Numbered from the stretch's first letter, positions 9,927 through 18,601 are shown. The stretch: DNA of 64,000 bases from Tellurirhabdus rosea (GCF_026278345.1 NZ_CP111085.1:5518808-5582807); one strand, 5' to 3'. Program-made: numbers and translations. The notes: generated by a model not told the origin, from the sequence alone.

Positions 9927-10487
9927 TTACACTTTGCCCCGCATCGAACGCGGAATTTCAATGGATGCAATCGGGTTGGAAACGTTGTCGAGGATTTCGA
10001 CGCCTTCCACCGTTACCTGGCCCACTTTCACGGTCTTGCCGAGGTCGAGGGTCGTTACGTCCACGTCCACGTAATCCGGAATGTTCTCGGCCAGACCTTT
10101 GAGTTTCATTTTGCGCAGCTTCTGGATCAGTTTACCACCTTTCTGAACGCCCGGAGCCGTACCGACGAAGCGGATAGGCACCTCCACTTTCAACGGCTTG
10201 CCGTCAACAATCTGGAGGAAGTCGGCGTGCAGCAGCTGATCGCTCACCGGGTGGTACTGCGTCTCCTGAAGGATAGCGCGGTATTCGTCACCTTCAATAT
10301 TCAGCGTTACTTCGTAAGCGTCCGGCGTGCTCAGCAACTGGCGGAACAGAATCGTCGGCGCGTAGAAATGAACCTGCTCAGTGCCCCCGTACAGTACGCC
10401 GGGAACATAACCCTCGGCGCGGAGTGCAATAGACTCACTACGACCGAGATTCGCTCTTTTAAACCCTACAATCTCGTGTTTTTTCAT
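9927..10487 (-). CDS. rplY: 50S ribosomal protein L25/Ctc
   Basis: 186 residues. Residues 1-90 form the L25 5S-rRNA-binding domain (MKKHEIVGFKRANLGRSES, VPGVLYGG, ILQETQYHPVSDQLLHADF). The C-terminal half is the TL5/Ctc beta domain (VPIRFVGTAPGVQKGGKL, IPDYVDVDVTTL). Long L25 proteins of this kind are usual in Bacteroidota. It follows prs on the same strand, the common prs-rplY order, but a 100-base repeat-containing gap separates them. Confidence 0.95.
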   Translation of the reverse strand: MKKHEIVGFKRANLGRSESIALRAEGYVPGVLYGGTEQVHFYAPTILFRQLLSTPDAYEVTLNIEGDEYRAILQETQYHPVSDQLLHADFLQIVDGKPLKVEVPIRFVGTAPGVQKGGKLIQKLRKMKLKGLAENIPDYVDVDVTTLDLGKTVKVGQVTVEGVEILDNVSNPIASIEIPRSMRGKV

Positions 10488-10502
10488 GTTTTTTTGACTT
10501 TG

Positions 10503-10590
10503 GAAGAGAGACAGGAGACAAGAGACAAGAATTAAAGGCCTTGGAGCCGGAACAGTCTTTTCTCTTTTGTCTTTTCTCTTTTGTCTCCCC
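10503..10590. repeat. Heptad-word inverted repeat, prs-rplY gap
   Basis: The left arm (10503-10531) is purine-rich tandem words of the type GAGACAA. The right arm (10555-10590) is pyrimidine-rich heptads TTTTCTC/TTTTGTC alternating with a 7-base period. The arms are imperfect reverse complements around a GC-rich spacer. The same words recur at 13177-13272. Confidence 0.65.
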
Positions 10591-11532
10591 TCAGTGATTT
10601 ATAAAAAGTGAACTGATAGATTCATGGTCACGGATGCGGCCGATGGCTTTGGCGAAAAGCTCGGCTACGGTCAATACCCGGATTTTGTCGTTCGGGTGGC
10701 GCATCGGAATCGTGTCCGACACCACCAGTTCTTCGAGCACCGAGTTGGCAATGTTGTCGTGGGCCGCTCCCGACATGACGGGGTGCGTACACACCGCCCG
10801 GACGGACTTGGCCCCTTTGTCGCGCAGAATCTGCGCGGCTTTGCAAAGCGTGCCGCCGGTGTCGATCAGGTCATCGACCAGCACCACGTTCGCGCCCTCC
10901 ACGTCCCCGATGACCTGCATTGAGGCGATTTCGTTGGCCCGCTTCCGGTGCTTGTCGCAAAGCACGATTTCGGCGTTGAAGTGCTTTGCAAAGTTCCGGG
11001 CCCGGGCCGCGCCGCCAACGTCCGGAGACGCGACGATCAGATTTTCCAGGTTCAGGCTTTTGATGTACGGCACAAACACCGACGTTCCTTCCAGATGATC
11101 GACCGGAAAGTCGAAAAAGCCCTGAATCTGCCCGGCATGCAGGTCGATGGTCATCAGGCGGTCCGTGCCGACGGATTCCAGCATGTTGGCGACCACCTTA
11201 GCGGCAATCGACACACGCGGCTTGTCTTTCCGGTCCTGACGGGCGTAACCGAAATACGGAATCACCACGGTCACATAGTGCGCCGAAGCCCGACGGCAGG
11301 CATCGACCATCAGGAGCAGTTCCATCAGGTTGTCGGCCGGCGGCATCGTCGACTGGATCAGAAACACATCGCAGCCCCGGACAGACTCCTCAAAACTGGG
11401 CGACAGCTCGCCGTCCGAAAAGCGGCGGAGCGTGTACCCTCCCAAATCTTTTCCGTAGTGACGGGCGATCTTTTCGGATAGGTATCGGGATTGACTACCG
11501 GAGAAGATTTTGACGGTGTTCAGCGAGGCCAT
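10591..11532 (-). CDS. prs: Ribose-phosphate pyrophosphokinase
   Basis: 313 residues. The enzyme makes PRPP from ribose 5-phosphate and ATP for nucleotide, histidine, tryptophan and NAD synthesis. Visible hallmarks are the flexible-loop/ATP region YFGYARQDRKDKPR, the metal-binding DLHAGQIQGFFD, and the PRPP-binding loop VVLVDDLIDTGGTL near residue 218. The start ATG lies 18 bases after a TACCTTTG -7 box. It precedes rplY. Confidence 0.96.
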   Translation of the reverse strand: MASLNTVKIFSGSQSRYLSEKIARHYGKDLGGYTLRRFSDGELSPSFEESVRGCDVFLIQSTMPPADNLMELLLMVDACRRASAHYVTVVIPYFGYARQDRKDKPRVSIAAKVVANMLESVGTDRLMTIDLHAGQIQGFFDFPVDHLEGTSVFVPYIKSLNLENLIVASPDVGGAARARNFAKHFNAEIVLCDKHRKRANEIASMQVIGDVEGANVVLVDDLIDTGGTLCKAAQILRDKGAKSVRAVCTHPVMSGAAHDNIANSVLEELVVSDTIPMRHPNDKIRVLTVAELFAKAIGRIRDHESISSLFINH

Positions 11533-11550
11533 GGGTACTTAAAATTTGCG

Positions 11551-11558
11551 CAAAGGTA
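11551..11558 (-). promoter_or_regulatory. -7 box of prs
   Basis: TACCTTTG on the minus strand matches TAnnTTTG exactly. No clear -33 TTTG is present at the right distance. The gap up to 11736 shows no gene. Confidence 0.5.
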
Positions 11559-11736
11559 CGGAAATAGTTTGAGGTTTGACACCCCCGTCCGGAATGTTTT
11601 TGGCGGAGAATAACCCGGAGCCGTTCAAAATAGCAGCCAATTGCATCCCGCGATGGGCGCATTCCAGTACTCAGCACGCCGTTTGGCCGGGGCTGTACAT
11701 CCTCCGAAAACACGATGAAGCGTCGGGTTCGCAGGC

Positions 11737-12561
11737 TTATTCGAGATTGAAGCGGACGGCCTTCAGCACTTTAAGGTATCCCTCCGTGTGCTTCCGGGTG
11801 TCTTTGGGATACTCGATGTCCTTATCAAACGCATCGGTCAGAATGAGGTACGCCTTGTGAACGTCCTCTTTGTCGTAAAAACAATTGACCCAGACGTCCG
11901 GCAGGGCTTCTTCCCTCGTAATGCCGATGCCGCCGCTGTAGAAGCGGAAGGGACTTTGCAGGATGGGCGTTTCGAAATAACGCTGGTCTTTCCGTTCGAT
12001 CAGTTCGAAATAATTGACGACGAAGTTGACCATGCCCCAGACCCGCTTTTCGAGTTCTTTGGGGCTTTCGCGGCGCGCGGGCCGGAAGCGCCAGGCGTTC
12101 ATGTCCGGGTGGAGCAGGTCCATTTCGTCGTCCTCGTACAATCGTGTGGTGGAAATCAGCAGGTTGACGCCCGTTTCCCGGTCGGCGTCGTTCAGGACGG
12201 CCAGTTTAGCCGATTCGCCTTCCCGCCGGACCATGCGGAACTGCAGACTGCTCTGCGCGCCCGGCCCCGAGACGAGGTACGCTTCATTTTTGGGCGAGTA
12301 ACTCCATTGATAAACCGAGTAGCCCTGCTCCTTCTGCCAGATCACCGCCGTCTGGTTCGGGTAAAACCGCAGAAAGCAGTTGTCCAGCGTTTGGGGCTCC
12401 CGAAAGTCCGGGAAGGCGGCCATCTGAACGGGCTCCTCAATCTGAATCCGGTTTACTTTCCAGCAATGCGTTATTTCGGAATCCGGCTCCCGGCAGGAAA
12501 GCAGTCCGGCCAAGGCCGCGAACAGGAAAACAATCTTCAGGCAAAAAGGCAATTTTATCAT
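11737..12561 (-). CDS. Uncharacterised lipoprotein
   Basis: 274 residues from the ATG at 12561; an upstream GTG at 12567 is also in frame. The signal peptide ends in a lipobox (LAGLLSC), so the protein is lipidated at Cys and exported. The mature part is a mixed, mostly soluble sequence (CWKVNRIQIEEPVQ, ending YLKVLKAVRFNLE) that I do not recognise. It lies 12 bases downstream of the PAP2 phosphatase gene on the same strand, so co-transcription is likely. Confidence 0.7.
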   Translation of the reverse strand: MIKLPFCLKIVFLFAALAGLLSCREPDSEITHCWKVNRIQIEEPVQMAAFPDFREPQTLDNCFLRFYPNQTAVIWQKEQGYSVYQWSYSPKNEAYLVSGPGAQSSLQFRMVRREGESAKLAVLNDADRETGVNLLISTTRLYEDDEMDLLHPDMNAWRFRPARRESPKELEKRVWGMVNFVVNYFELIERKDQRYFETPILQSPFRFYSGGIGITREEALPDVWVNCFYDKEDVHKAYLILTDAFDKDIEYPKDTRKHTEGYLKVLKAVRFNLE

Positions 12562-12573
12562 CGGCACGGAATC

Positions 12574-13140
12574 TCAGGCAACTATTCCCAATTTACGGGA
12601 AATTTGCCGGTAAACCGCATAACTCAGGCCCGCCATCAGCACCCCGCCGCCCGCGCCGGCCAGAATGTCGAGCGGATAATGCGCCCCGACGTAGATCCGG
12701 CTGTAGGCCACCAGCACGGCCCAGACAAACACCCACCGGACAGGCGGGTACTCCTTCCCGAGCAGCAGCCACAACCCCATTGCGAGGGCAAACGTATTGG
12801 CCGCGTGGGAAGAAGCAAAGCCGTACGTGCCACCGCATTCCATGACGGGATGGATGAGCTTTTGCAGCGCAGGTTCGTGGCAGGGCCGCAGCCGCAGGGT
12901 CAGCGGCTTGAGCAGGCCGGACGCAAACTGATCGCTCAGGGCAACGGCTGCACCGAGCATCAGCACCTGGCCGATGGCCCTTTTCCGGTAGCGGTACGCC
13001 AGCCAGATTACCAGCGCCACGTAGAACGGAATCCAGGTATTGCGCTCCGTGATCCGGATCATGATCGGATCGAGCCAGGGCGCGTACAGGTTATTCAGGT
13101 ACAAAAAAAGCTCCGTATCGAAGCGATTGAGGGTCTCCAT
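12574..13140 (-). CDS. PAP2-superfamily membrane phosphatase
   Basis: 188 residues with about five membrane helices. The three PAP2 signature motifs are present: KPLTLRLRPC (K-x6-RP), GFASSHAAN (the PSGH-type motif, with the catalytic His retained) and SRIYVGAHYPLDILAG (SR-x5-H-x3-D). Such enzymes dephosphorylate undecaprenyl pyrophosphate or lipid phosphates at the outer face of the inner membrane; the substrate is not decided here. It probably heads a two-gene unit with the lipoprotein downstream. Confidence 0.88.
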   Translation of the reverse strand: METLNRFDTELFLYLNNLYAPWLDPIMIRITERNTWIPFYVALVIWLAYRYRKRAIGQVLMLGAAVALSDQFASGLLKPLTLRLRPCHEPALQKLIHPVMECGGTYGFASSHAANTFALAMGLWLLLGKEYPPVRWVFVWAVLVAYSRIYVGAHYPLDILAGAGGGVLMAGLSYAVYRQISRKLGIVA

Positions 13141-13176
13141 ATCAGGCTGTTAAACTAAAGGCCGTTCCGGTTTATT

Positions 13177-13272
13177 CAGACAAAAGAAAAAAGAGAAAAG
13201 GCAAACGACCCGGAGGCTCCCAATCAGAACCCGGGTCCTGTTTCTTTTGTCTTTTCTCTTTCTTTCTGCTGT
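13177..13272. repeat. Heptad-word inverted repeat, second copy of the TTTTGTC family
   Basis: The left arm (from 13177, purine words AGACAAAAG, AAGAGAAAAG) and the right arm (13241-13272, TTTTGTC, TTTTCTC) align over about 31 bases with roughly four mismatches and one indel. An inner 7-bp stem GACCCGG (13207-13213) / CCGGGTC (13231-13237) closes the spacer. It lies between two same-strand genes. Confidence 0.65.
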
Positions 13273-14090
13273 CTATTGAAGTTTAGAATCCACCCAGTTA
13301 ACCATGAATTGCAGGACTTCTGCCCGCTGCGGTTCATTGTGCAGTTCGTGAAAAAGTCCTTCCCAGGCCCGGTAGGTCAGGTTTGGGCCTCCGTTGCGGG
13401 CCAGATCGGCCGAGCCGGAAGGGGCTGCAATCCGGTCGCCGGTGCCGTGCATGACCAGCGTCGGCACCCCGATCCGGGCCACATGGTCAATGGCGAACTG
13501 CTGCGCCTCGAAGGCTCCGAAGAACCAGCCCGGCGTAATTTTTCCGTGAACCAGCGGGTCTTTCCGGTAGGCCTCCACCACGGCCGGGTCCGACGAAATG
13601 GCCGAAGCATCCAGCCTGGACGACACCTGCAGCGAGGGGTAAATACCCCGCATGGTCGGGCCAGCCAGATTTCCAGTTTCGGCGGGTCGTAGGGCATCCG
13701 GAGCCAGGCCGCCTGGATGACCGCCGCCCGAACGTCCGGTTGCCGCCGGATCAGGAAATTAGCGGCAATGTTTCCGCCCATCGAATGGCCCAGCAGCACC
13801 ACCGGCTTACCGGGATACAGGCTCTGGGTGAAATCCAGCAGCGCCTGCACACTGTCCAGCAGCACCTCGTACCCATCCACATGCCCCCGTTTCCCCGGCG
13901 AATGCCCGTGCCCCGGCAAATCGCAGGCCGTCACGGCATAGCCGCGCTCATTGAACGCCTGCGCCACGTGGGCGTACCGCCCCGCATGTTCACCAAACCC
14001 GTGCACGATCGCCAGAACGGCTTTCGCCTCGTCGACGGGCCAGTGGTAAGCAGCAAGATGTGAATTCCGGAAAGGCAGCGAGGTGGGCAT
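13273..14090 (-). pseudogene. Alpha/beta hydrolase (monoacylglycerol-lipase type), frameshifted
   Basis: The first ~150 codons from 14090 encode a normal hydrolase start with the oxyanion region VHGFGEHAGRY and the nucleophile GHSMGG (Ser near residue 103). The matching C-terminal half is read one base back from about 13655: MRGIYPSLQVSSRLDAS, the acid residue in MHGTGDRIA and the His in LFHELHNEP. Both halves are well conserved, so one base appears to be missing near 13655-13660. It is either a recent null allele or a sequencing error. Without repair the frame runs to 13377 as nonsense and the catalytic triad is split. Confidence 0.85.
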
Positions 14091-14105
14091 GATGGGTTGA
14101 TGGGG

Positions 14106-14261
14106 AAATTTTGAATGTTGAATTTTGAGTTTTGAATGTTGAATGTTGGATGGAGGGCCGCCGCGGGGTTGAATTCTGAATAACTGGCTCCGCTCGCCCC
14201 ATCAACCTATCAATCATTCAAAATTCAACCCCCACCGCCGCCAAAATTCAACATTCAATCA
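14106..14261. repeat. Heptad-word inverted repeat (TTGAATG family)
   Basis: The left arm holds six consecutive heptads at 14111-14152: TTGAATG, TTGAATT, TTGAGTT, TTGAATG, TTGAATG, TTGGATG. The right arm (14211-14261) carries the complementary words (CATTCAA, AATTCAAC) and abuts the trpS stop codon. The inner part pairs too (GGGTTGAATT against AATTCAACCC). Confidence 0.7.
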
Positions 14262-15236
14262 TTAACTAAATCCCAGCACTTCGCGGACGCGGGCAATCGT
14301 CTGGCTGGCGACTTCGCGGGCTTTGGTTTCGCCGCGCTGGAGTTCCGCTTCGAGGGCGTCGGGGTTGTTCATGAAATAATCGTAGCGCTGGCGGGGTTCG
14401 GCAAAGACGTCCAGCATCAGTTCATACAAGGCTTTTTTGGCGTGGCCGTAGCCGTAGCCGCCGCGAAGGTAGTTTTCCCGCATTTCGGCAACCTGGGTTT
14501 CGGAAGCCAGCAGCGAAAAGAGCTGGAAGGTAATGTCGGAGTCCGGATTCTTGGGTTCTTCCAGCGGCGTGGAGTCGGACAGGATTTTCTTGATGACCTT
14601 ATTGAGCTCTTTTTCCGGCAGAAAAATGTCGATGTAGTTGTTGTACGACTTGCTCATTTTCTGGCCGTCGATGCCGGGAATGGTCATCAGTCGCTCGTCG
14701 ATGCGGGCGTCGGGCAGCACAAAAATGTCCGTTTCGTACTGGCGGTTGAACGAACTGGCAATGTCGCGGGTCATTTCCAGATGCTGTTTCTGGTCCTTGC
14801 CTACGGGCACAATGTTCGCGTCGTAGAGCAGAATATCCGCCGCCTGAAGCACGGGATAGGTAAACAGGCCCGTGTTGGCAATTCCCAGTTTCTCCATCTT
14901 ATCCTTGTAGGAGGTGGCGTTTTCCAGCATGGGCTTGGGCGTAAAGCAGTTCAGGTACCACGCCAGCTCGGTATGCTCGGGAACGCGGGATTGCCGCCAG
15001 AAGGTATTTTTTTCGGTATCCAGTCCGAAGGCCAGCCAGGTAGCGGCCACCGCCCGGGTATATTCGCGGCGCTGCTGCCCGTCGCGCAGGCTGGTCAGCG
15101 AGTGCAGGTCGGCAATGAAGAAAAACGATTCGTTTTGTGGTTCCCTGGAAAGTTCGATTGCCGGACGAATCGCGCCCAGAATGTTGCCCAGGTGCGGTCG
15201 TCCGCTGCTTTGAATGCCGGTGAGAATGCGTGCCAT
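14262..15236 (-). CDS. trpS: Tryptophan--tRNA ligase
   Basis: 324 residues, the standard bacterial TrpRS length. Class I signatures are present: the HIGH-type SSGRPHLGN near residue 10 and GQKMSKSYNN near residue 192. ATP, tRNA and tryptophan-pocket segments (LHSLTSLRDG, VPVGKDQKQHLEMTRD) are also typical. The enzyme charges tRNA-Trp. It diverges from the DUF2461 gene across a word-repeat hairpin. Confidence 0.96.
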   Translation of the reverse strand: MARILTGIQSSGRPHLGNILGAIRPAIELSREPQNESFFFIADLHSLTSLRDGQQRREYTRAVAATWLAFGLDTEKNTFWRQSRVPEHTELAWYLNCFTPKPMLENATSYKDKMEKLGIANTGLFTYPVLQAADILLYDANIVPVGKDQKQHLEMTRDIASSFNRQYETDIFVLPDARIDERLMTIPGIDGQKMSKSYNNYIDIFLPEKELNKVIKKILSDSTPLEEPKNPDSDITFQLFSLLASETQVAEMRENYLRGGYGYGHAKKALYELMLDVFAEPRQRYDYFMNNPDALEAELQRGETKAREVASQTIARVREVLGFS

Positions 15237-15244
15237 TGAGAATT

Positions 15245-15328
15245 TTGAATGATTGAATGACTGAATGACTGATTGACTGAATTACTGCCTCCTTGCTTTC
15301 ATTCGGTCAATCAGTCATTCAGTCATTC
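15245..15328. repeat. Octad-word inverted repeat (TGAATGAC family)
   Basis: The left side is five octads at 15245-15284 (TTGAATGA, TTGAATGA, CTGAATGA, CTGATTGA, CTGAATTA). Arms 15255-15282 and 15301-15328 are reverse complements at 27 of 28 positions with an 18-base loop. It lies in the divergent trpS/DUF2461 upstream region, so it cannot simply be a terminator of flanking genes. The same words occur at 50089-50166. Confidence 0.85.
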
Positions 15329-15362
15329 TTTTTTGTCGTGCGCAAACTTCGGCAAATCCCGC

Positions 15363-15370
15363 TAACTTTG
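15363..15370 (+). promoter_or_regulatory. -7 box of the DUF2461 gene
   Basis: TAACTTTG matches TAnnTTTG and ends 7 bases before the ATG at 15378, implying a nearly leaderless transcript. The nearest TTTG (15332-15335) is 27 bases upstream, longer than usual. Confidence 0.5.
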
Positions 15371-15377
15371 AAACACG

Positions 15378-16070
15378 ATGAAAACGAAAACCGTAACCCA
15401 GGGCCAGCTTACGGCCGCCACACTCGACTTTCTGCGTGAACTGGCTGACAATAACAACCGGGAGTGGTTCGCCGAAAACCGCAAACGGTACGAGGCCGCC
15501 AAAGCAGAAGTGGAAGGACTGGTGCGCAGCCTGCTACAGGGCGTGGAACTGTTTCAGCCCCTGCCCAATACAGAGGTGAAAGATTGCATTTTCCGGATCA
15601 ACCGGGACATCCGCTTTTCAAAAAACAAATCGCCTTACAAACTCAATTTTGCCATTGCCATCGGTCCCGGCGGGCGGCACTCGGGCCGGATCGACTATTA
15701 CGTCCATATCCAGCCCGGCGGTGAAACGTTGCTGGGCGCGGGCATGTGGCAGCCCACGCCGCAGCATCTGGCCAAGTTCCGGCAGGAGATTGATTACAAT
15801 GTGGATGAGTTGAAACGCATTATCGAAGCGCCCGACTTTAAGGCGTACTTCCCGGAAATCTGGGGCGAAACCATGAAAACAGCCCCGAAAGGCTACACCG
15901 CCGATCATCCGGAAATCGAACTGCTGCGCCGGAAACAGCTGTTTTTCATGCACCGGTATTCGGACCGGGAAGTCCTGAGTCCCGGTTTTGCCGAGGAAAT
16001 TCTGAAAGGCATGCGGCTCCTCAAGCCCTACTGCGACTACCTGAATTACCTCTTTTTCGACGAAGAGTAA
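15378..16070 (+). CDS. DUF2461 (TIGR02453) family protein
   Basis: 230 residues covering the whole family domain: LDFLRELADNNNREWFAENR, the central IFRINRDIRFSKNKSPYKLN and the late LLRRKQLFFMHRYSDREVL. The family is widespread and soluble, with no assigned biochemical function. It is transcribed alone from a -7 box just upstream and is convergent with the glycolipid-binding gene. Confidence 0.88.
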   Translation: MKTKTVTQGQLTAATLDFLRELADNNNREWFAENRKRYEAAKAEVEGLVRSLLQGVELFQPLPNTEVKDCIFRINRDIRFSKNKSPYKLNFAIAIGPGGRHSGRIDYYVHIQPGGETLLGAGMWQPTPQHLAKFRQEIDYNVDELKRIIEAPDFKAYFPEIWGETMKTAPKGYTADHPEIELLRRKQLFFMHRYSDREVLSPGFAEEILKGMRLLKPYCDYLNYLFFDEE

Positions 16071-16131
16071 AGCGTGTCAACGCACTGGGAATAAGGCGGG
16101 TAAGTGTCCTTTGACCGGGCAGACGATCCGG

Positions 16132-16689
16132 TCAGTATAGGCGTCTGAAGAGGTCCGGGTAATCCGTCACAAAGCCGTTGGCATCCACCCGGATATCCGC
16201 CGTGAAGTTTAAGGCGGGCTGCTCGAAGCGATACAGGTCGGCCGCCCGTTGCGTGTAAATCTGCTCGGCCCGATCAACCTTTCCTTCCGGTAGCTGAATG
16301 TAAGCGACGGCAATGGACCGGGGTTGATCGGGCAGAAAAGAAAGCCGGTGGATGGGCAGCGAATTGGTAAAGGGCGTCAGGGTTATGTCCACATCAACGC
16401 AGCCGCTCAGCCGGGGCAGCGGCTTCTTTTCGTGATCGTACCAGTTGCCGTTCGTGTCCGAAAAAAGCCGGAGAAAGGGCTGGGGTTCCTGCCCGTTCCA
16501 GAAAGCCGCTTCCTTCACCTGCCACCCGGAATCCAATTGTACCCGATAACGAATCGAGTACGGCCTGTCTTCGTACAAGCCAACGAGCTGCCCCGCGGCC
16601 AGCCAGCCGCCCGATTCGGATCGCAGCGTAAAATACTCCAGACCCGTCCATTCGAGAGCCTGCCAGAGCAGATGGTTAACCTGGTCCAT
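16132..16689 (-). CDS. Putative glycolipid-binding domain protein (PF06475)
   Basis: 185 residues from the ATG at 16689; the frame stays open further upstream but overlaps the HxlR gene there. The full domain pattern is visible: TGLEYFTLRSESGGWLAAG, GCVDVDITLTPFTNSLPI, VAYIQLPEG and the terminal VDANGFVTDYPDLFRRLY. The founding structure is a bacterial protein with a lipid-sized pocket; no activity is established. It lies 59 bases after the HxlR regulator on the same strand, so it may be part of its operon. Confidence 0.8.
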   Translation of the reverse strand: MDQVNHLLWQALEWTGLEYFTLRSESGGWLAAGQLVGLYEDRPYSIRYRVQLDSGWQVKEAAFWNGQEPQPFLRLFSDTNGNWYDHEKKPLPRLSGCVDVDITLTPFTNSLPIHRLSFLPDQPRSIAVAYIQLPEGKVDRAEQIYTQRAADLYRFEQPALNFTADIRVDANGFVTDYPDLFRRLY

Positions 16690-16748
16690 AGCCAAAAGGT
16701 AAGAAGGCCACGGGAATCCTTCGCGCGGCCTAATGGGATAGACTGACT

Positions 16749-17114
16749 CTACAACACCTTGTCTTCCTGCCTGAGGTACGTCCGGTGGTCCGCCCCCCAC
16801 TTCCGCAACGCTTCGATCACCTCTTTCAGCGACTCGCTGTGCTCCGTGAGCTTGTAGGTTACTTTGATGGGAAACGAATCTTCGACGGTCCGTTTGACCA
16901 GCCCGTTCATCACCAGATCCTGCAGTTCTTTCGACAGCATCCGGTCCGTGATGCCCTGCACTTCGCGGGCAATTTCTCCAAATCGCTTTTCGCCGAACAT
17001 CAGGGCCACGATAATCGGCAGTTTCCACTTGCCGTTCAGAATATCAAGGGCGTCGCGTACCGGCCGCAGGATACCCCTGCATTGAGAATGCTCCAGTTCC
17101 GGGAGATTTTCCAT
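16749..17114 (-). CDS. HxlR-family winged-helix regulator
   Basis: 121 residues. The HxlR pattern is clear: CRGILRPVRDALDILNGKWK, then GEKRFGEIAREVQGITDRML (recognition region), LVMNGLVKRT and the wing VTYKLTEHSESL. A single cysteine at residue 12 precedes the domain, where redox or aldehyde-sensing relatives carry theirs. It is divergent from pirin/DoxX over an operator of two identical 14-base repeats and probably controls both directions. Confidence 0.9.
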   Translation of the reverse strand: MENLPELEHSQCRGILRPVRDALDILNGKWKLPIIVALMFGEKRFGEIAREVQGITDRMLSKELQDLVMNGLVKRTVEDSFPIKVTYKLTEHSESLKEVIEALRKWGADHRTYLRQEDKVL

Positions 17115-17138
17115 CGTTATCGGCTTTACTTCCTTAGA

Positions 17139-17197
17139 GTATAGTACTTACACAAAGTATAGTACTTACAATTGTATAGTAAAGGTAGCTACTTTTG
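17139..17197. promoter_or_regulatory. Direct-repeat operator and -7 box between hxlR and pirin genes
   Basis: GTATAGTACTTACA occurs twice, at 17139-17152 and 17157-17170 (18 bases start to start), and a third partial copy GTATAGTAA sits at 17174-17182. A pirin-directed -7 box TACTTTTG follows at 17190-17197. The arrangement suits HxlR dimers binding next to the promoter; this is an inference from position. Confidence 0.6.
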
Positions 17198-17262
17198 TTC
17201 AGTTCTCCGTCAATCGCCCGAAAAATTTGCCGGGGCGGCAACAAACGGGAACTGTTCAAATT

Positions 17263-18165
17263 ATGGAAACGACAACGCTGATACCCAACGACCTGACCAT
17301 CCGTCGTAAACTGGTCACTGTTCACTCGCCTGCTGCCGAGCCGGGCTTTCTGGGGGCCGGTCACCAGGCCCGGGCCGTCATCCAGACCGGCTTCGCGCAA
17401 AGCGACCCGTTCATCATGCTCATGGATGACGTGCTGGATAAAAAAGACGAAAAACCGGCGGGCGGTCCGCATCCGCATGCGGGCTTCGAGACGGTTTCGC
17501 TCCTGATCGAAGGCGAACTCGGCAACGGCGAGCACCGGATGAAAGCCGGGGATTTTCAGATGATGACGGCCGGAAGCGGCATCATTCACACGGAAACAAT
17601 CGACAAAAAAAGCCGGATGCGGCTGCTGCAAATGTGGCTGACGCTGTCCAAAGAAGACCGCTGGGCCCAGCCGCGGGTGCAGGACATGGCGCTGGAAAGC
17701 GTGCCCAAAGTGCTCGGCGACGGCCTGGAAATCCGTGTGTATAGCGGCTCGCTCGCCGGTGTGACCTCCCCGCTGAAAAACCACGTACCGCTGATTCTGG
17801 CGGATATCCAACTGAAAGCAGGCGTCCGGACGACGCTCCAACTCCCCGCTTCGTTCAACGCCTTTCTGTACGGGATCGGCGGAAGTGTCGCCGTTGGGGA
17901 GGAACAGACGCCGCTGGCCGAAAATCAGGTCGGCTGGCTGGACCGTCGGACGGAGGAAGCTGACAGCACTCTCGAACTGGAAGGCGGACCGACCGGCGGA
18001 CGGGTTGTGCTCTACGCCGGACAACCGCAGGGCGACCCCATCGTTTCGTACGGGCCGTTTATCGGCGACACCCAGCGCGACATCATGCGGCTCTACGGAG
18101 ACTACCATGCGGGCAAGATGAAACACGTTTCGACCCTGCCCGGGGAGCAGGCGTTTGTCTATTAA
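17263..18165 (+). CDS. Pirin family protein
   Basis: 300 residues from the ATG at 17263. The bicupin metal site is intact: PHPHAGFETVS near residue 66 (two His ligands) and the MTAGSGIIHTE segment near residue 103 (His and Glu). Bacterial pirins bind Fe(II), and some oxidise quercetin-like flavonols or react to redox stress. It is divergent from HxlR and followed after 64 bases by a DoxX-like gene, a common quinone/oxidative-stress pairing. Confidence 0.92.
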   Translation: METTTLIPNDLTIRRKLVTVHSPAAEPGFLGAGHQARAVIQTGFAQSDPFIMLMDDVLDKKDEKPAGGPHPHAGFETVSLLIEGELGNGEHRMKAGDFQMMTAGSGIIHTETIDKKSRMRLLQMWLTLSKEDRWAQPRVQDMALESVPKVLGDGLEIRVYSGSLAGVTSPLKNHVPLILADIQLKAGVRTTLQLPASFNAFLYGIGGSVAVGEEQTPLAENQVGWLDRRTEEADSTLELEGGPTGGRVVLYAGQPQGDPIVSYGPFIGDTQRDIMRLYGDYHAGKMKHVSTLPGEQAFVY

Positions 18166-18229
18166 TTCAAGGTCGTTCCGGTCATACCAGACGGGTTTTA
18201 TTCAATTTTTCACCCAAATTCAGTTTGCC

Positions 18230-18601
18230 ATGAAACCTTCAATAGTACGCATTTTAACAATTCTGTTCACCGTTTTATCGGTCGGAACGACGCTCCTCAG
18301 CGCAGCTTTCAAGCTGATGCGGGCCCCTAATGTGGTGGAGGGCCTGACCAAAGCCGGAGTCGGCGACTTCATTCCGTTTCTGGCCGCGATGGAGATCGGT
18401 TTCGCGCTGCTGTACCTGTATCCCAAAACCATGAAACTGGGCTTTATCTTGCTCTCCTGCTACTTTGCCGGGGCGCTTTCAACCGAGCTTTCGCACGGAG
18501 CTCCCCTGAACGCCATTACGCCGCTGGTGCTGCTCTGGATTTCGGCGTTTCTGCGGGAAAAGAACATTTTCCTGCCCAATCAGCGAACGACCCTGAACTG
18601 A
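18230..18601 (+). CDS. DoxX-like integral membrane protein
   Basis: 123 residues from the ATG at 18230; the longer frame from 18155 overlaps the pirin stop and adds a non-hydrophobic leader. Four hydrophobic helices follow the DoxX-like pattern (LLSAAFKLMRAPNVVEGL, IPFLAAMEIGFALLYLYP, GFILLSCYFAGALSTELSHG). The family is linked to respiratory quinone or oxidative-stress functions but lacks a defined reaction. It probably shares the pirin promoter. Confidence 0.82.
   Translation: MKPSIVRILTILFTVLSVGTTLLSAAFKLMRAPNVVEGLTKAGVGDFIPFLAAMEIGFALLYLYPKTMKLGFILLSCYFAGALSTELSHGAPLNAITPLVLLWISAFLREKNIFLPNQRTTLN

Noticed and set aside
11559..11736. Possible tRNA gene upstream of prs
   Set aside because: A GGGTTCGCAGG-like T-arm piece is present but no acceptor, D or anticodon stems could be folded on either strand.
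14106..14261. Possible CRISPR array at tandem-word repeats
   Set aside because: Repeats are 7-8 bases, contiguous and without unique spacers; no Cas genes nearby.
17134..18126. 330-codon frame opposite the pirin gene
   Set aside because: Covers pirin and the operator region; its N-terminus lies in pirin codons and it has no domain.
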